Origin: Paramesorhizobium deserti
GTDB lineage: Bacteria; Pseudomonadota; Alphaproteobacteria; Rhizobiales; Rhizobiaceae
Direction: 5' to 3'
Length of the DNA: 64,000 nucleotides
NCBI RefSeq assembly: GCF_001558695.1
Contig: NZ_LNTU01000012.1
Location: 558,001-622,000, forward strand
The position numbers and the translations under genes were made by a program. Within the stretch, counting starts at the first letter, position 1. Each line of letters begins with the position of its first letter. The notes under the pieces were generated by a model. That model was given only the letters and a program-made list of their open reading frames with translations. It was not told the origin of the DNA and did not search any database. Positions 1 to 9,361 of the stretch are shown here, piece after piece.

Positions 1-1
1 G

Positions 2-1012
2 ATGCTGCCGGAACTGATGCGCCGCGGCGGCGGGAACCGGCCGATCCGTGTGGCGACGATCGAGGACGCCGAGCGCGAAATGGAGCAGATCGAAAAAATC
101 GGCGCGCGTTTCGTCGGAATGGGCGAACCGGATTACCCGCCCTATCTGCGCCATTACGAGGCGTCTCCGCCGCTCGTCGCCATCAAGGGCAACGCCAGCG
201 TGTTCCACGCCCCGCCGGTCGCAATCGTCGGCGCGCGCAATTCCTCGGCGGTCGGCAACCGTTTCACGCATCGGCTAGTCAGGGAGCTTGGCGCCGCCGG
301 CTATGCCATCGTCTCAGGCCTCGCGCGCGGGATCGACGCTGCCGCCCATGAAGCGAGCTTGGAGACCGGCACCATCGCCGTCCTCGCAGGTGGATTGGAC
401 AAGCCCTACCCGCCCGAGAACATGCATCTCTATAATGCCATTCCAGAGAAAGGCGGCGTGCTGATCAGCGAAATGCCGATGGGCTGGGAGCCACGCGCCC
501 GTGACTTTCCCCGCCGCAACCGCATCATCGCCGGCATTTCGCTCGGGCTGGTCGTGATCGAGGCCGCCGACCGGTCGGGTTCGCTGATCAGCGCCCGGCT
601 TGCCGGCGAGATGGGGCGGCTATTGTTCGCGGTTCCCGGTTCGCCGCTCGATCCGCGCTCGGCCGGGACGAACAGGCTCCTGAAAAACGGGGCGATCCTC
701 GTCACCGAAGCCAACGATATCGTGGAAGCGCTCGCGCCGCTGATCAGCGGAGCTGCCCAGGGCGAATTGCCGCTCAGTCTTTCCGACAATGTCCTCGACG
801 ACGAGGCAGCCGCCTCTCCCATGCCGCTTCTGGGAGAGACGGACCGGGAGCGCATTATCGAGGCGCTGAGCCCGGTGCCGACCGATCCGGATCTGCTCAT
901 ACGTCATACGGGCCTGCACCCGTCGCAAGTGTTCCTGGTTTTGTTGGAACTCGATCTCGCCGGCCGCATCACGCGCCATTCAGGCGGCGCCGTCTCGCTT
1001 CTGCCTGTGTAA
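2..1012 (+). CDS. dprA: DNA-processing protein DprA, 5'-truncated by the window edge
   Basis: DprA/Smf binds single-stranded DNA and loads RecA; it is required for natural transformation but is kept in many bacteria not known to be competent. The visible 336 residues hold the Rossmann-like DprA core: VAIVGARNSS (about 73-82), SGLARGID (105-112), GGLDKPYPPEN (130-140) and FPRRNRIIAG (169-178). A winged-helix-like C-terminus follows from about residue 285. DprA proteins are usually about 370-390 residues, so the ATG at position 2 is probably internal and some 40 residues lie outside the window. topA follows on the same strand after 434 bp, the usual rhizobial order. A small opposite-strand ORF overlaps the last 33 bp. 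Confidence 0.95.
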   Translation: MLPELMRRGGGNRPIRVATIEDAEREMEQIEKIGARFVGMGEPDYPPYLRHYEASPPLVAIKGNASVFHAPPVAIVGARNSSAVGNRFTHRLVRELGAAGYAIVSGLARGIDAAAHEASLETGTIAVLAGGLDKPYPPENMHLYNAIPEKGGVLISEMPMGWEPRARDFPRRNRIIAGISLGLVVIEAADRSGSLISARLAGEMGRLLFAVPGSPLDPRSAGTNRLLKNGAILVTEANDIVEALAPLISGAAQGELPLSLSDNVLDDEAAASPMPLLGETDRERIIEALSPVPTDPDLLIRHTGLHPSQVFLVLLELDLAGRITRHSGGAVSLLPV

Positions 1013-1180
1013 CCTCGCATCGCGCTCGCCCCTTAGCGTATCCTCGCTTTCGATGTAGGCCATCTCAATGAAATATGCGAGTAACGGATAGTCTACAGCG
1101 TGAGCCATGGAGCGCAATTCGCCAAGCATCTGCTGGATATAGGAAAGGACTTCAATGCGTTTTACATCGGTATCGTTCAT
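980..1180 (-). CDS. Small conserved-type hypothetical protein (66 aa)
   Basis: A 66-residue acidic ORF starting MNDTDVKRIEVLSYI, with a helical centre (MLGELRSMAHAVDYPLLAYFIEMAY) and a basic tail. There is no signal peptide, membrane segment or cysteine motif. A purine-rich stretch (CAAGG) lies about 6 bases before the ATG. I recall similar 60-70 residue proteins with MLGELR..AH..LAYLIEMA in rhizobia, usually near dprA/topA, but cannot search here. The 3' end overlaps dprA tail-to-tail by 33 bp, so the two transcripts could be complementary at their ends. The function is unknown; it is likely a soluble helical protein. Confidence 0.6.
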   Translation of the reverse strand: MNDTDVKRIEVLSYIQQMLGELRSMAHAVDYPLLAYFIEMAYIESEDTLRGERDARLHRQKRDGAA

Positions 1181-1348
1181 TGCAGACCTTGAAAAATTTT
1201 AACAGCAAATCGATAAGTTTCAGCATGTTGATATTTGTTTCAAAATCCGGCTATTCGCTGGTCGGTTAAATTTCATTAATACTACTTTGACTTTCAATTC
1301 AATAGAAAGCAACCATTGGTTGTATTTCACGAAAAATATCGTGTTGCC

Positions 1349-1377
1349 CTTGACCAAACGGAATGGGCTGTTCATTT
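1349..1377 (+). promoter_or_regulatory. Possible topA promoter
   Basis: CTTGAC (1349-1354) matches the alphaproteobacterial -35 consensus exactly. Seventeen bases later TCATTT (1372-1377) is only a weak -10. The site lies about 70 bases before the topA start, in the 266-bp AT-rich gap between the small minus-strand ORF and topA. Nothing else was recognised in that gap. Confidence 0.35.
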
Positions 1378-1446
1378 GGGGAACGAATTTACCCCATCGA
1401 ATGTGCTTTTGTGTAGCGACAGGGGCCCGCAGAACAGGGTCAGGGA

Positions 1447-4032
1447 ATGAACGTCGTCGTTGTCGAATCGCCTGCCAAGGCAAAAACAATCAACAAATAT
1501 CTGGGCTCGGGCTACAAGGTCCTGGCGTCGTTCGGCCATGTCCGCGACCTTCCGGCCAAAGACGGGTCCGTTCGGCCGGACGAAGATTTCGCCATGTCGT
1601 GGGAAGTCGACACGCCGTCCGCCAAACGCCTCAACGACATCGCCAAGGCGGTGAAGGAGAGCGACGGCCTCATTCTCGCAACCGACCCGGATCGCGAAGG
1701 CGAAGCGATCTCGTGGCATGTGCTTGAGGTACTGCGCCAGAAGAAGGCGCTCGGCTCGAAGCCCGTCAAGCGCGTGGCCTTCAACGCCATCACGAAAAAG
1801 GCGGTGCTCGATGCCATCGCCAATCCGCGTGAGATCGATGCGCCGCTCGTCGATGCCTATCTCGCGCGCCGCGCTCTCGATTATCTGGTCGGCTTCACGC
1901 TTTCGCCGGTGCTCTGGCGCAAGCTGCCCGGCGCGCGCTCGGCGGGCCGCGTCCAGTCGGTGGCGCTGCGCCTCATCTGCGACCGCGAGGGAGAGATCGA
2001 GCGCTTCGTTCGCGAGGAATACTGGAATATCGCCGCGCTCCTGAAGACGCCGCGCGATGATTCGTTCGAGGCAAGGCTCACCGTTTTCGACGGCAAGAAG
2101 CTCGGCAGGCTCGACATCAAGAACGCCGAACAGGCAGGCGGCATCCGCACAATGCTGGAAGGGGCGACCTTCCAGGCAGCTTCGGTCGAGGCCAAGCCGA
2201 CGAAGCGCAACCCCGCGCCGCCCTTCACCACGTCTACCCTGCAGCAGGCGGCTTCCGCCAAGCTCGGCTTCTCCTCGTCGCGCACCATGCAGATCGCCCA
2301 GCGTCTCTATGAAGGCATCGACATCGGCGGCGAGACGGCCGGCTTGATCACCTATATGCGTACCGACGGCGTGCAGATGGATCCCGACGCCATCCAGGCG
2401 GCGCGGCGCGCCATCGGCAGCGGGTTCGGTGACAATTACGTGCCGGAAAAGCCGCGCTACTACTCGACGAAGGCCAAGAACGCCCAGGAAGCGCACGAGG
2501 CTATCCGCCCGACCGACTTCGCCCGGCATCCGAAGGAGATGCGTCAATATCTCGATGACGACCAGGCGAAGCTCTACGACCTGATCTGGAAGCGCGCGAT
2601 CGCCAGCCAGATGCAGTCGGCCGATATCGAGCGCACCACCGTCGAGATCGAAGCCGTCAACGGTTCGCAGACGGCGCAGCTGCGCGCCACCGGCTCCGTC
2701 ATCCGCTTCGACGGCTTCATCGCCGCCTATACCGAGCACCGCGAAGACGAGGACGAAGACGAGGACAGCGCCCGCCTGCCGGAAATCCGTTCCGGCGAGG
2801 CGCTCGCACGTGAGAAGATCAACGCCACGCAGCACTCCACCGAGCCGCCGCCGCGCTATTCCGAAGCGACGCTTATCAAGAAAATGGAAGAGCTCGGCAT
2901 CGGCCGGCCCTCCACCTACACCTCCACGCTCAGCACCCTGCGCGACCGCGAATATGTCACGGTCGACAAACGCAAGCTCATTCCGGAGGCCAAGGGGCGG
3001 CTGGTCACGGCATTTCTGGAAAGCTTCTTCGATCGGTACGTCGAGTATGACTTCACGGCCGATCTCGAAGAAAAGCTCGACCTCATTTCTGACGGCAAGC
3101 TTTCCTGGAAGGAGGTCTTGCGCGATTTCTGGAGGGATTTCTCAGGCGCTGTCGGCAATATCAAGGAATTGCGCGTCACCAATGTGCTTGACGCGCTGAA
3201 CGAGGAACTGAGCCCGCTCGTCTTCCCCGCGCGTGAGGACGGTGGGAACCCCCGCGCATGCCCCACCTGCGGCACCGGCACGCTGTCGCTCAAGCTCGGC
3301 CGCTACGGCGCTTTCGTCGGCTGCTCGAACTATCCGGAATGCAAATATACCCGCCAGCTCGGCGGCGACGCCAATGGCGGCGATGGCAATGGATCGGCCG
3401 CTGCCGACGAGCCGAAGGTGCTTGGCAAGGATCCCTATACCGATGAGGAGATCACCGCTCGAAACGGCCGCTTCGGCCCCTATATACAACGGGGCGAAGG
3501 CAAGGAGGCAAAGCGCGCCAGCCTGCCGAAGGGCTGGTCGCTCGAAACCATCGACCATGAAAAGGCGCTGGCGCTCCTGTCCCTGCCGCGCGACATCGGC
3601 AAGCATCCGGAAACGGGCAAGATGATCTCGGCCGGCATCGGGCGCTATGGTCCGTATGTGACGCATGACGGCACATTCGCCAATATCGAGAATGTCGACG
3701 ACGTGTTCTCCATCGGCATCAACCGCGCCGTGACCGTTCTTGCCGACAAGCAGGCGAAGGGCGGGCGCGCGCGGTCCACGCCGGCGGCGCTCTCCACCCT
3801 GGGCGACCATCCCGATGGCGGTCCCATCACGGTGCGCGACGGCCGCTACGGCCCCTATGTGAACTGGGGCAAGGTCAATGCCACGCTGCCCAAGGGCAAG
3901 GACCCGGCAACGGTGACGCTTGAGGAAGCGCTGGCGCTGATCGCGGAAAAGGGCGGCGCTTCCCCGAAGAAGAAGGCCCCTGCCCGCAAGACATCGGCCA
4001 AGACGGCGAAGAAAACAACGAAGTCCGAATGA
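1447..4032 (+). CDS. topA: DNA topoisomerase I
   Basis: Type IA topoisomerase that relaxes negative supercoils. The N-terminal Toprim domain begins MNVVVVESPAKAKTI and includes ATDPDREGEAISWH. The catalytic tyrosine is Tyr303 in GLITYMRTDG. A C-terminal four-cysteine zinc ribbon lies near residues 605-632 (CPTC...GCSNYPEC). It is followed by repeated RYGPYV-type topoisomerase C-terminal segments and a Lys/Ala-rich DNA-binding tail. At 861 residues it is normal length for rhizobial TopA. AGGG lies just before the ATG. A repeat element and then rnr follow on the same strand. Confidence 0.98.
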   Translation: MNVVVVESPAKAKTINKYLGSGYKVLASFGHVRDLPAKDGSVRPDEDFAMSWEVDTPSAKRLNDIAKAVKESDGLILATDPDREGEAISWHVLEVLRQKKALGSKPVKRVAFNAITKKAVLDAIANPREIDAPLVDAYLARRALDYLVGFTLSPVLWRKLPGARSAGRVQSVALRLICDREGEIERFVREEYWNIAALLKTPRDDSFEARLTVFDGKKLGRLDIKNAEQAGGIRTMLEGATFQAASVEAKPTKRNPAPPFTTSTLQQAASAKLGFSSSRTMQIAQRLYEGIDIGGETAGLITYMRTDGVQMDPDAIQAARRAIGSGFGDNYVPEKPRYYSTKAKNAQEAHEAIRPTDFARHPKEMRQYLDDDQAKLYDLIWKRAIASQMQSADIERTTVEIEAVNGSQTAQLRATGSVIRFDGFIAAYTEHREDEDEDEDSARLPEIRSGEALAREKINATQHSTEPPPRYSEATLIKKMEELGIGRPSTYTSTLSTLRDREYVTVDKRKLIPEAKGRLVTAFLESFFDRYVEYDFTADLEEKLDLISDGKLSWKEVLRDFWRDFSGAVGNIKELRVTNVLDALNEELSPLVFPAREDGGNPRACPTCGTGTLSLKLGRYGAFVGCSNYPECKYTRQLGGDANGGDGNGSAAADEPKVLGKDPYTDEEITARNGRFGPYIQRGEGKEAKRASLPKGWSLETIDHEKALALLSLPRDIGKHPETGKMISAGIGRYGPYVTHDGTFANIENVDDVFSIGINRAVTVLADKQAKGGRARSTPAALSTLGDHPDGGPITVRDGRYGPYVNWGKVNATLPKGKDPATVTLEEALALIAEKGGASPKKKAPARKTSAKTAKKTTKSE

Positions 4033-4050
4033 AAACCGCCGAGCCAATCA

Positions 4051-4207
4051 CCCCCCTCTGCCCTGCCGGGCATCTCCCCCACAAGGGGGGAGATTGGCTT
4101 GCACTAGCCGCTCCGCTTCATTCTGCAATGTTGGCGATTGGCGAAAGCGGAACTTATATCCGATCTCCCCTCTTGTGGGGGAGATGGCCGGCAGGCCAGA
4201 GGGGGGT
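4051..4207 (+). repeat. Family A palindromic intergenic repeat, copy 1
   Basis: Two arms facing each other: ccccctctgccctgccgggc... through cacaaggggggagattgg (about 4051-4099), and gatctcccctcttgtggggg... through gcaggccagagggggg (about 4162-4207). Each arm also holds a short palindrome around CCCCCACAAGGGGGG. The same element recurs at 24388-24550 and 27326-27484, with half an arm near 19377. It resembles the rhizobial RIME-type mosaic elements. It fills the topA-rnr gap and could fold into a long hairpin in the transcript. Confidence 0.85.
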
Positions 4208-4250
4208 GTCGTCACCAGCATCTCCCGTTGAACAGAAAAGGCCCTAGGAG

Positions 4251-6560
4251 TTGGCGCGGCGTATCTCAAAATCACCCAAGCCCAGGCGGGCAAGCGCCGG
4301 CGCCAGCGCGCATCTGCCGACGCGTGACGAGATCCTGACCTTCATCAACGAGAACCCCGATCGCGCCGGCAAGCGCGATATCGCCAAGGCTTTCAACCTG
4401 AAGGGCGATGCGCGCATCTATCTCAAGGACATGCTGCGCGATCTGGCCAACGAAGGCCTCGTCGAAAAGCGCGCCAAGCGCCTGACCACCAAGGGCGCGC
4501 TGCCGCATGTCGCCGTTCTCGACATCACGAGCCGCGACGAAGATGGCGGCTTGATCGCCACACCGGCGGAATGGGACGCGACCGGCGAGAAGGCGCCCGA
4601 GGTCCTCATTCGCCCCTCGCGCGGCGACAAAGGCCCCGCGCCCGGCATCGGCGATCGGGTCCTCGCCAAGATATTCCCAACCACCGAGAAAACCGGGCCA
4701 GCCTACACCGCGCGCATCATGAAGCGTCTGGAGCACCGGCGCGATGCGGTGTTGGGCGTGCTGCGCCAGACCAGCGATGGCGAATGGCGCATCGAGCCGG
4801 TGGAACGCCGGCAAGCGGAGCTGGTAGTGGACAGTGGGGCGCTGAACGATGCGAAAGCCGGCGATCTCGTCGAGGTCAACGTCACCCGCGCCGGGCGCTA
4901 CGGGCTCGCCCGCGCCAGCGTGCGCCAGGTTGTCGGCTCGATCGACAGCGAAAAGGCGCTGTCGATGATCGCCATCCATGCGCATGAGATCCCGCATGTG
5001 TTTCCTGAAGCCGTGCTGCGCGAGGCGGAGGCGGCGAAGCCCGCCACCATGGCGCATCGCGAGGACTGGCGCGCGCTCCCGCTCGTCACCATCGACCCAG
5101 CGGACGCCAAGGACCATGACGACGCGGTCCATGCCGAGCCTGACAGCGATCCCTCCAACCCCGGCGGCCATGTCGTCACGGTGGCGATCGCCGACGTCTC
5201 GGCCTATGTGCTGCCCGGCTCCGCGCTCGACCGCGAGGCGCTGAAGCGCGGCAATTCGGTCTATTTCCCCGACCGCGTGGTGCCGATGCTGCCCGAGCGG
5301 ATTTCCAACGATCTCTGCTCGCTGAAGGAGCTGGTCGACCGCCCTGCCCTCGCCGTGCGGATGATCTTCACCGCCGAGGGGCGCAAGCGCTCGCACAGCT
5401 TCCACCGGGTGATGATGCGCTCGGCCGCCCGCCTCGCCTATCCCCAGGCGCAAGCCGCGATCGACGGCGCGCCGGACGAGAAGACCGGGCCCATCCTCGA
5501 CACGATCCTCAAGCCCCTGTGGGAGGCCTACAGAGCGCTCAAGCGCGGCCGTGACGAGCGCGAGCCGCTGGAGCTCGACCTGCCGGAAAAGAAGATCCTG
5601 CTCGACACCGAAGGCAAGGTCGACAAGGTCGTCATTCCGCCCAGGCTCGATGCGCACAAGCTCATCGAGGAGTTCATGATCCAGGCGAATGTCGCGGCGG
5701 CGGAAACGCTGGAGCGCAAGCGCCAGCCGCTGATCTTCCGCACCCATGACGCGCCGTCGATGATCAAGCAGGAAACCTTGCGCGAATTCCTGCATACGCT
5801 CGATATCAGCCTCGCCAAGGGCGCCCAGTTGAAGCCTGGCCAGTTCAACCAGATCCTGAAGCGCGTCGAGGGCAGCGCCCATGAGGAACTGGTCAACCAG
5901 GTGGTGCTGCGCTCGCAGAGCCAGGCCGAATACAGCCCCGACAATATCGGCCATTTCGGCCTCAATCTGCATCGCTATGCGCATTTCACCTCGCCGATCC
6001 GCCGCTATGCCGATCTGATCGTCCATCGCGCGCTGATCGGCGCGCTCGGCCTCGGCCCCGGCGGAATCACGCCGGACGAGGAAGCGCAGCTCGAGGAGAT
6101 CGCAGCCCTCATCTCGGCTACCGAGCGCCGCGCGATGGCGGCGGAGCGCGACACCATAGACCGGCTGATCGCGCATCATCTGGCGACCCAGATCGGCAAT
6201 GAGTTCCAGGGGAGGATCTCCGGCGTCACGAAATCCGGCCTCTTCGTCGCGCTTGCGACATATGGCGCGGACGGCTTCATCCCCATTTCAACGCTGGGGG
6301 CCGAGTACTATCTATACGACGAAGCGAACCATGCCGTTACCGGTGAACGCAGCGGCAAGGGTTATCGCCTCGGCGATATCGTCGATGTCAGGCTGGTCGA
6401 AGCGCTTCCGATCGCGGGAGCGCTTCGTTTCGAGATGGTCTCCGAACCACATCCCATGCCGGCATCCATGCGTTCGCACCACAAATCGAGCCGCGCCATG
6501 CGCGGGCGCCGGGGAAGGCCATCGGGCATTCCGCGCGGCAAGCGGAGAGGACGTTCATGA
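4251..6560 (+). CDS. rnr: Ribonuclease R
   Basis: 3'-5' exoribonuclease of the RNase II/RNB family, able to degrade structured RNA. Reading N to C: a winged-helix region (PTRDEILTFINENP, RAGKRDIAKAF), cold-shock-like domains, the RNB core with metal ligands in DPADAKDHDD (residues 282-291), an S1 domain near the end (GRISGVTKSGLFVALATYGADG) and a very basic tail. The 769 residues fit the family. TTG at 4251 is the first possible start after an in-frame TAG at 4245-4247, and the first ATG is about 60 codons in, so TTG is chosen. Its stop overlaps the ATG of the DUF983 gene. Confidence 0.95.
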   Translation: MARRISKSPKPRRASAGASAHLPTRDEILTFINENPDRAGKRDIAKAFNLKGDARIYLKDMLRDLANEGLVEKRAKRLTTKGALPHVAVLDITSRDEDGGLIATPAEWDATGEKAPEVLIRPSRGDKGPAPGIGDRVLAKIFPTTEKTGPAYTARIMKRLEHRRDAVLGVLRQTSDGEWRIEPVERRQAELVVDSGALNDAKAGDLVEVNVTRAGRYGLARASVRQVVGSIDSEKALSMIAIHAHEIPHVFPEAVLREAEAAKPATMAHREDWRALPLVTIDPADAKDHDDAVHAEPDSDPSNPGGHVVTVAIADVSAYVLPGSALDREALKRGNSVYFPDRVVPMLPERISNDLCSLKELVDRPALAVRMIFTAEGRKRSHSFHRVMMRSAARLAYPQAQAAIDGAPDEKTGPILDTILKPLWEAYRALKRGRDEREPLELDLPEKKILLDTEGKVDKVVIPPRLDAHKLIEEFMIQANVAAAETLERKRQPLIFRTHDAPSMIKQETLREFLHTLDISLAKGAQLKPGQFNQILKRVEGSAHEELVNQVVLRSQSQAEYSPDNIGHFGLNLHRYAHFTSPIRRYADLIVHRALIGALGLGPGGITPDEEAQLEEIAALISATERRAMAAERDTIDRLIAHHLATQIGNEFQGRISGVTKSGLFVALATYGADGFIPISTLGAEYYLYDEANHAVTGERSGKGYRLGDIVDVRLVEALPIAGALRFEMVSEPHPMPASMRSHHKSSRAMRGRRGRPSGIPRGKRRGRS

Positions 6561-6988
6561 ACCAGTCTGTCGACGACCGCCAAGTCTTCGGCGCAGCCCC
6601 GGCCGCCGCGCGCCCCGTGCGACCACTGTGGCAGGCCATGTGGCGCGGCTTTTGCGGACGCTGTCCGCATTGCGGCGAAGGCAAATTGTTCCGCGCCTTC
6701 GTCAAGCCTGTCGATGCCTGCGCGGTCTGCGGCGAGGAGTACCATCACCAGCGCGCCGACGATTTGCCGGCCTATCTGACGATCTTCGTCGTCGGTCACA
6801 TCGTCGTGGGCGCATTCATGGGCGTCGAAGCCGCGGTCGATCTTCCGCTCTGGGCGCATATGGCGATCTGGGGCCCGCTCACATTCCTCCTGGCGCTCGC
6901 GCTCCTGCAACCGCTCAAAGGCGCCACCATCGGGCTGCAATGGGCCTATTACATGCACGGGTTCGGCGGCGAAGAAGACCACATCTAG
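6557..6988 (+). CDS. DUF983 family membrane protein
   Basis: A 143-residue protein with an N-terminal zinc-ribbon-like part (CGRCPHCGEG ... CAVCGEEYHHQRADD). Two hydrophobic helices follow (about 75-95 and 105-125: YLTIFVVGHIVVGAFMGV and WGPLTFLLALALLQPL). This is the layout of DUF983 proteins, common in alphaproteobacteria and of unknown function. It starts within the last four bases of rnr (ATGA) and is followed closely by a NUDIX gene, so rnr, this gene, the NUDIX gene and the MFS gene form one likely operon. Confidence 0.9.
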   Translation: MNQSVDDRQVFGAAPAAARPVRPLWQAMWRGFCGRCPHCGEGKLFRAFVKPVDACAVCGEEYHHQRADDLPAYLTIFVVGHIVVGAFMGVEAAVDLPLWAHMAIWGPLTFLLALALLQPLKGATIGLQWAYYMHGFGGEEDHI

Positions 6989-7001
6989 CGCAATCCGAAA
7001 C

Positions 7002-7757
7002 ATGCCGTCCGCAAGCGCCCAGCAAATGTCAGAAGCACAGGTAAAGCCGGATGCAAAGAAGCTTCCCCTGCGCCCGCGCGACGCGGCTTCGCTGATCCTG
7101 GTTGACCGCGAGGGCAAGGATTTCCGTGTCCTGATGGGACGCAGGCATATGGGCCATGTCTTCATGCCGGGCAAATTCGTCTTTCCCGGCGGACGAGCCG
7201 ATCCGGCCGATGGCGATATCCCTGCCGCGGCCGAGCTCGTCGGCCCGGACGAACAAAAGCTCATGGCCGGCATGGGCGCTCGCCCCACACGGCGGCGCGC
7301 CAGGGCGCTTGCCCTCTGCGCGATCCGCGAGACCTATGAGGAAGCCGGGCTCTTTCTGGGCAGCCCCGTCGGGAACGGGACGAAGCCCGCCTCCAGCCAT
7401 CCCGACTGGGAGGCGTTCTCCGCACGCAGCCTCGCGCCCGATCTCTCGGCCCTGCGCTATGCCGCGCGCGCCATCACTCCGCCGGGCAATATCAGGCGTT
7501 TCGACACGCGCTTCTTTATCGCCTTCCGCGACGCCATCGCCGATCATCTGCCGGAGGGCACCGGCCCTTCCGGCGAACTGGAGGAATTGTGCTGGCTGTC
7601 ATTTGCCGACGCCTGTTCTCTGGACCTGCCTTCGATTACGCTGACGATTCTCAGGGAGACCGAGGCGCAATTGCGGGACAGCCCCGCCCTTTCTCCCGGC
7701 CTCCCGGTGGTGCAATACAAAATGCGGTATGGCCGCTTTGTTCGTGAAGTCATCTGA
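7002..7757 (+). CDS. NUDIX hydrolase
   Basis: Hydrolyses a nucleoside-diphosphate-linked substrate. The box is split: the glycines are in GKFVFPGGRADPAD (57-70) but the metal-binding REtyEEaG is at 109-116. This leaves about 45 residues between them rather than the canonical dozen or so. Such an insert is seen in NUDT19-like (coenzyme A diphosphatase) NUDIX proteins, so a CoA-ester or similar substrate is possible but unproven. It is 251 residues. It overlaps the reading frame of the next gene slightly if that gene uses its upstream ATG. Confidence 0.92.
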   Translation: MPSASAQQMSEAQVKPDAKKLPLRPRDAASLILVDREGKDFRVLMGRRHMGHVFMPGKFVFPGGRADPADGDIPAAAELVGPDEQKLMAGMGARPTRRRARALALCAIRETYEEAGLFLGSPVGNGTKPASSHPDWEAFSARSLAPDLSALRYAARAITPPGNIRRFDTRFFIAFRDAIADHLPEGTGPSGELEELCWLSFADACSLDLPSITLTILRETEAQLRDSPALSPGLPVVQYKMRYGRFVREVI

Positions 7758-7794
7758 CGACCTAACAACCTTCTCCTCGGACCAAGAGCAGCCC

Positions 7795-8940
7795 GTGACG
7801 CTTTGGCGCTCCCTGGGGGCGGCCATCGCCACCATCAGCGCCGTCGGCATGGCGATCGGCCTCGGCATTCCGCTGCTGAGCGTGCTTCTGGAAAGCCGCG
7901 GCTATTCGGCAAGCCTGATCGGCGCCAACACCGCCGTCGCCGGGCTCGCCTCGATCGCCGCCGCCCCGCTCTCCGCGCCGATCGCCGCACGCTTCGGCGT
8001 GGCGCGGTCGATCCTGGCGATGCTTGTTCTCGGCGGCTTCGCCTTTCTCGGATTTCATTTCTTCCAGGCCCTGTGGGCGTGGTTTCTCCTGCGCGTCGCC
8101 CTGCATTTCGCGCTGACCGTTCTGTTCGTCTTGTCGGAATACTGGATCAACGCGTCCGCGCCGCCGGAAAAGCGGGGGCTGGTGCTCGGCATCTATGCCA
8201 CCACGCTGTCGCTCGGCTTCGCGCTCGGCCCCTGGCTCTTCGCGCATATCGGCAGTACGGGCATGCTGCCTTTCGGCGTCGGCTTCGCCATCATCTTGCT
8301 GGCGGCCGTGCCGGTGCTTCTCGCCTGGAAGGACAGCCCGGATTTCGAGGACGGCGATCACGTACCGTTCGTACCCTATATCTTCGCCGTGCCCACGGCC
8401 ACGGCCGCCGTCTTCGTATTCGGCGCGGTGGAGACCGGCGGCTTCGCCCTCTTCCCCGTCTTCGGCGCCCGCATCGGCTATTCCGAAAGCGCGGCCGCCC
8501 TGCTGCTTACCATGATCGGCCTCGGCAATGTGCTTCTGCAGATCCCGCTCGGCATCATCAGCGACAAAGTCCGCGACCGGCGCAACCTCCTGCTCATCTG
8601 CGCATTCATCGGGCTCGTCGGCATGGTTCTCCTACCTTTCATCATCGGCAACTGGTATCTGGTGGCGGCGCTGCTCTTCGTCTGGGGCGGCGTGGTGGCG
8701 GGGCTTTATACGATCGGCCTCGCGCATCTCGGCTCGCAGCTCACCGGACGCGAACTCGCCTCGGCCAACGCCGCCTTCGTCTTCTGCTATGCGCTGGGGA
8801 TGCTGGCCGGCCCGCAGGCCGTCGGCATCGGCATGGACGCCATGGGGCCGAAGGGTTTTGCCATCGTTCTCGGCATATTTTTCGCGCTTTACATGCTTAT
8901 TGCCGCATTCAGGCTCATTGCGCACAAGAACCGGGCTTGA
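7795..8940 (+). CDS. MFS transporter
   Basis: A 12-helix major facilitator. Hydrophobic segments run from about residue 8 (LGAAIATISAVGMAIGLGIPLL) to the C-terminus (FAIVLGIFFALYMLIAAF), with a loop after helix 2 carrying RFGVAR and SDKVRDRRN between the halves. The substrate is unknown. A GTG at 7795 (VTLWRSLG) is preferred because the family normally begins a few residues before the first helix and this avoids overlap with the NUDIX gene. The alternative ATG at 7729 adds 22 polar residues. Neither has a strong ribosome-binding site. Confidence 0.88.
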   Translation: MTLWRSLGAAIATISAVGMAIGLGIPLLSVLLESRGYSASLIGANTAVAGLASIAAAPLSAPIAARFGVARSILAMLVLGGFAFLGFHFFQALWAWFLLRVALHFALTVLFVLSEYWINASAPPEKRGLVLGIYATTLSLGFALGPWLFAHIGSTGMLPFGVGFAIILLAAVPVLLAWKDSPDFEDGDHVPFVPYIFAVPTATAAVFVFGAVETGGFALFPVFGARIGYSESAAALLLTMIGLGNVLLQIPLGIISDKVRDRRNLLLICAFIGLVGMVLLPFIIGNWYLVAALLFVWGGVVAGLYTIGLAHLGSQLTGRELASANAAFVFCYALGMLAGPQAVGIGMDAMGPKGFAIVLGIFFALYMLIAAFRLIAHKNRA

Positions 8941-9041
8941 CTTTTCAACGCTTATCCGTAGTGTCGCGCCGAATTTCCGCTGCCGGATGATATCGCCGGA
9001 ATCGCAGGCGGTTTCAATCAGAAAAGAGCAGGTATTGTAAA

Positions 9042-9209
9042 ATGGCTAAGGCTACGACCATCAAGATCAAGCTTTTGTCGACCGCAGACACCGGTTTCTT
9101 CTACGTCACGCAGAAGAACAGCCGCACGATGACGGACAAGATGACAAAGCGCAAATACGATCCCGTCGCGAAGAAGCACGTCGAGTTCAAGGAAACCAAG
9201 ATCAAGTAA
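9042..9209 (+). CDS. rpmG: 50S ribosomal protein L33
   Basis: A 55-residue basic protein starting [14 protein letters not shown], with [11 protein letters not shown] and the ending VEFKETKIK, typical of L33. It lacks the CxxC pairs of the zinc-binding C+ form, so it is the zinc-independent type. A purine-rich AGAGCAGG precedes the ATG. A hairpin terminator follows 24 bp after the stop, so it is probably a single-gene transcript. Confidence 0.97.
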   Translation: MAKATTIKIKLLSTADTGFFYVTQKNSRTMTDKMTKRKYDPVAKKHVEFKETKIK

Positions 9210-9232
9210 TCTCCGGTTTCTGCGATTTTCAG

Positions 9233-9263
9233 AACGCCGTCCCTCGGGGCGGCGTTTGTGTTT
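9233..9263 (+). terminator. Terminator after rpmG
   Basis: Inverted repeat AACGCCG (9233-9239) / CGGCGTT (9250-9256) around a GC-rich loop, followed by a short T-rich stretch (TTGTGTTTG). It is placed directly behind rpmG. Confidence 0.7.
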
Positions 9264-9361
9264 GCGGCCGGGCATCAGCGAAAGCCGACGAAAAGTTGAT
9301 TTGGTCGATCCGGAAATTGCGGTTAGCCTGTTCCGGCCCTAACAAAGCTTGGAGACAGACG

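Noticed and set aside
1372-2835. Long open frame antisense to topA
   Set aside because: Its composition (Arg/Gly/Ala/Asp-rich, low complexity) is what the GC-rich third positions of topA produce on the other strand; topA has clear motifs.
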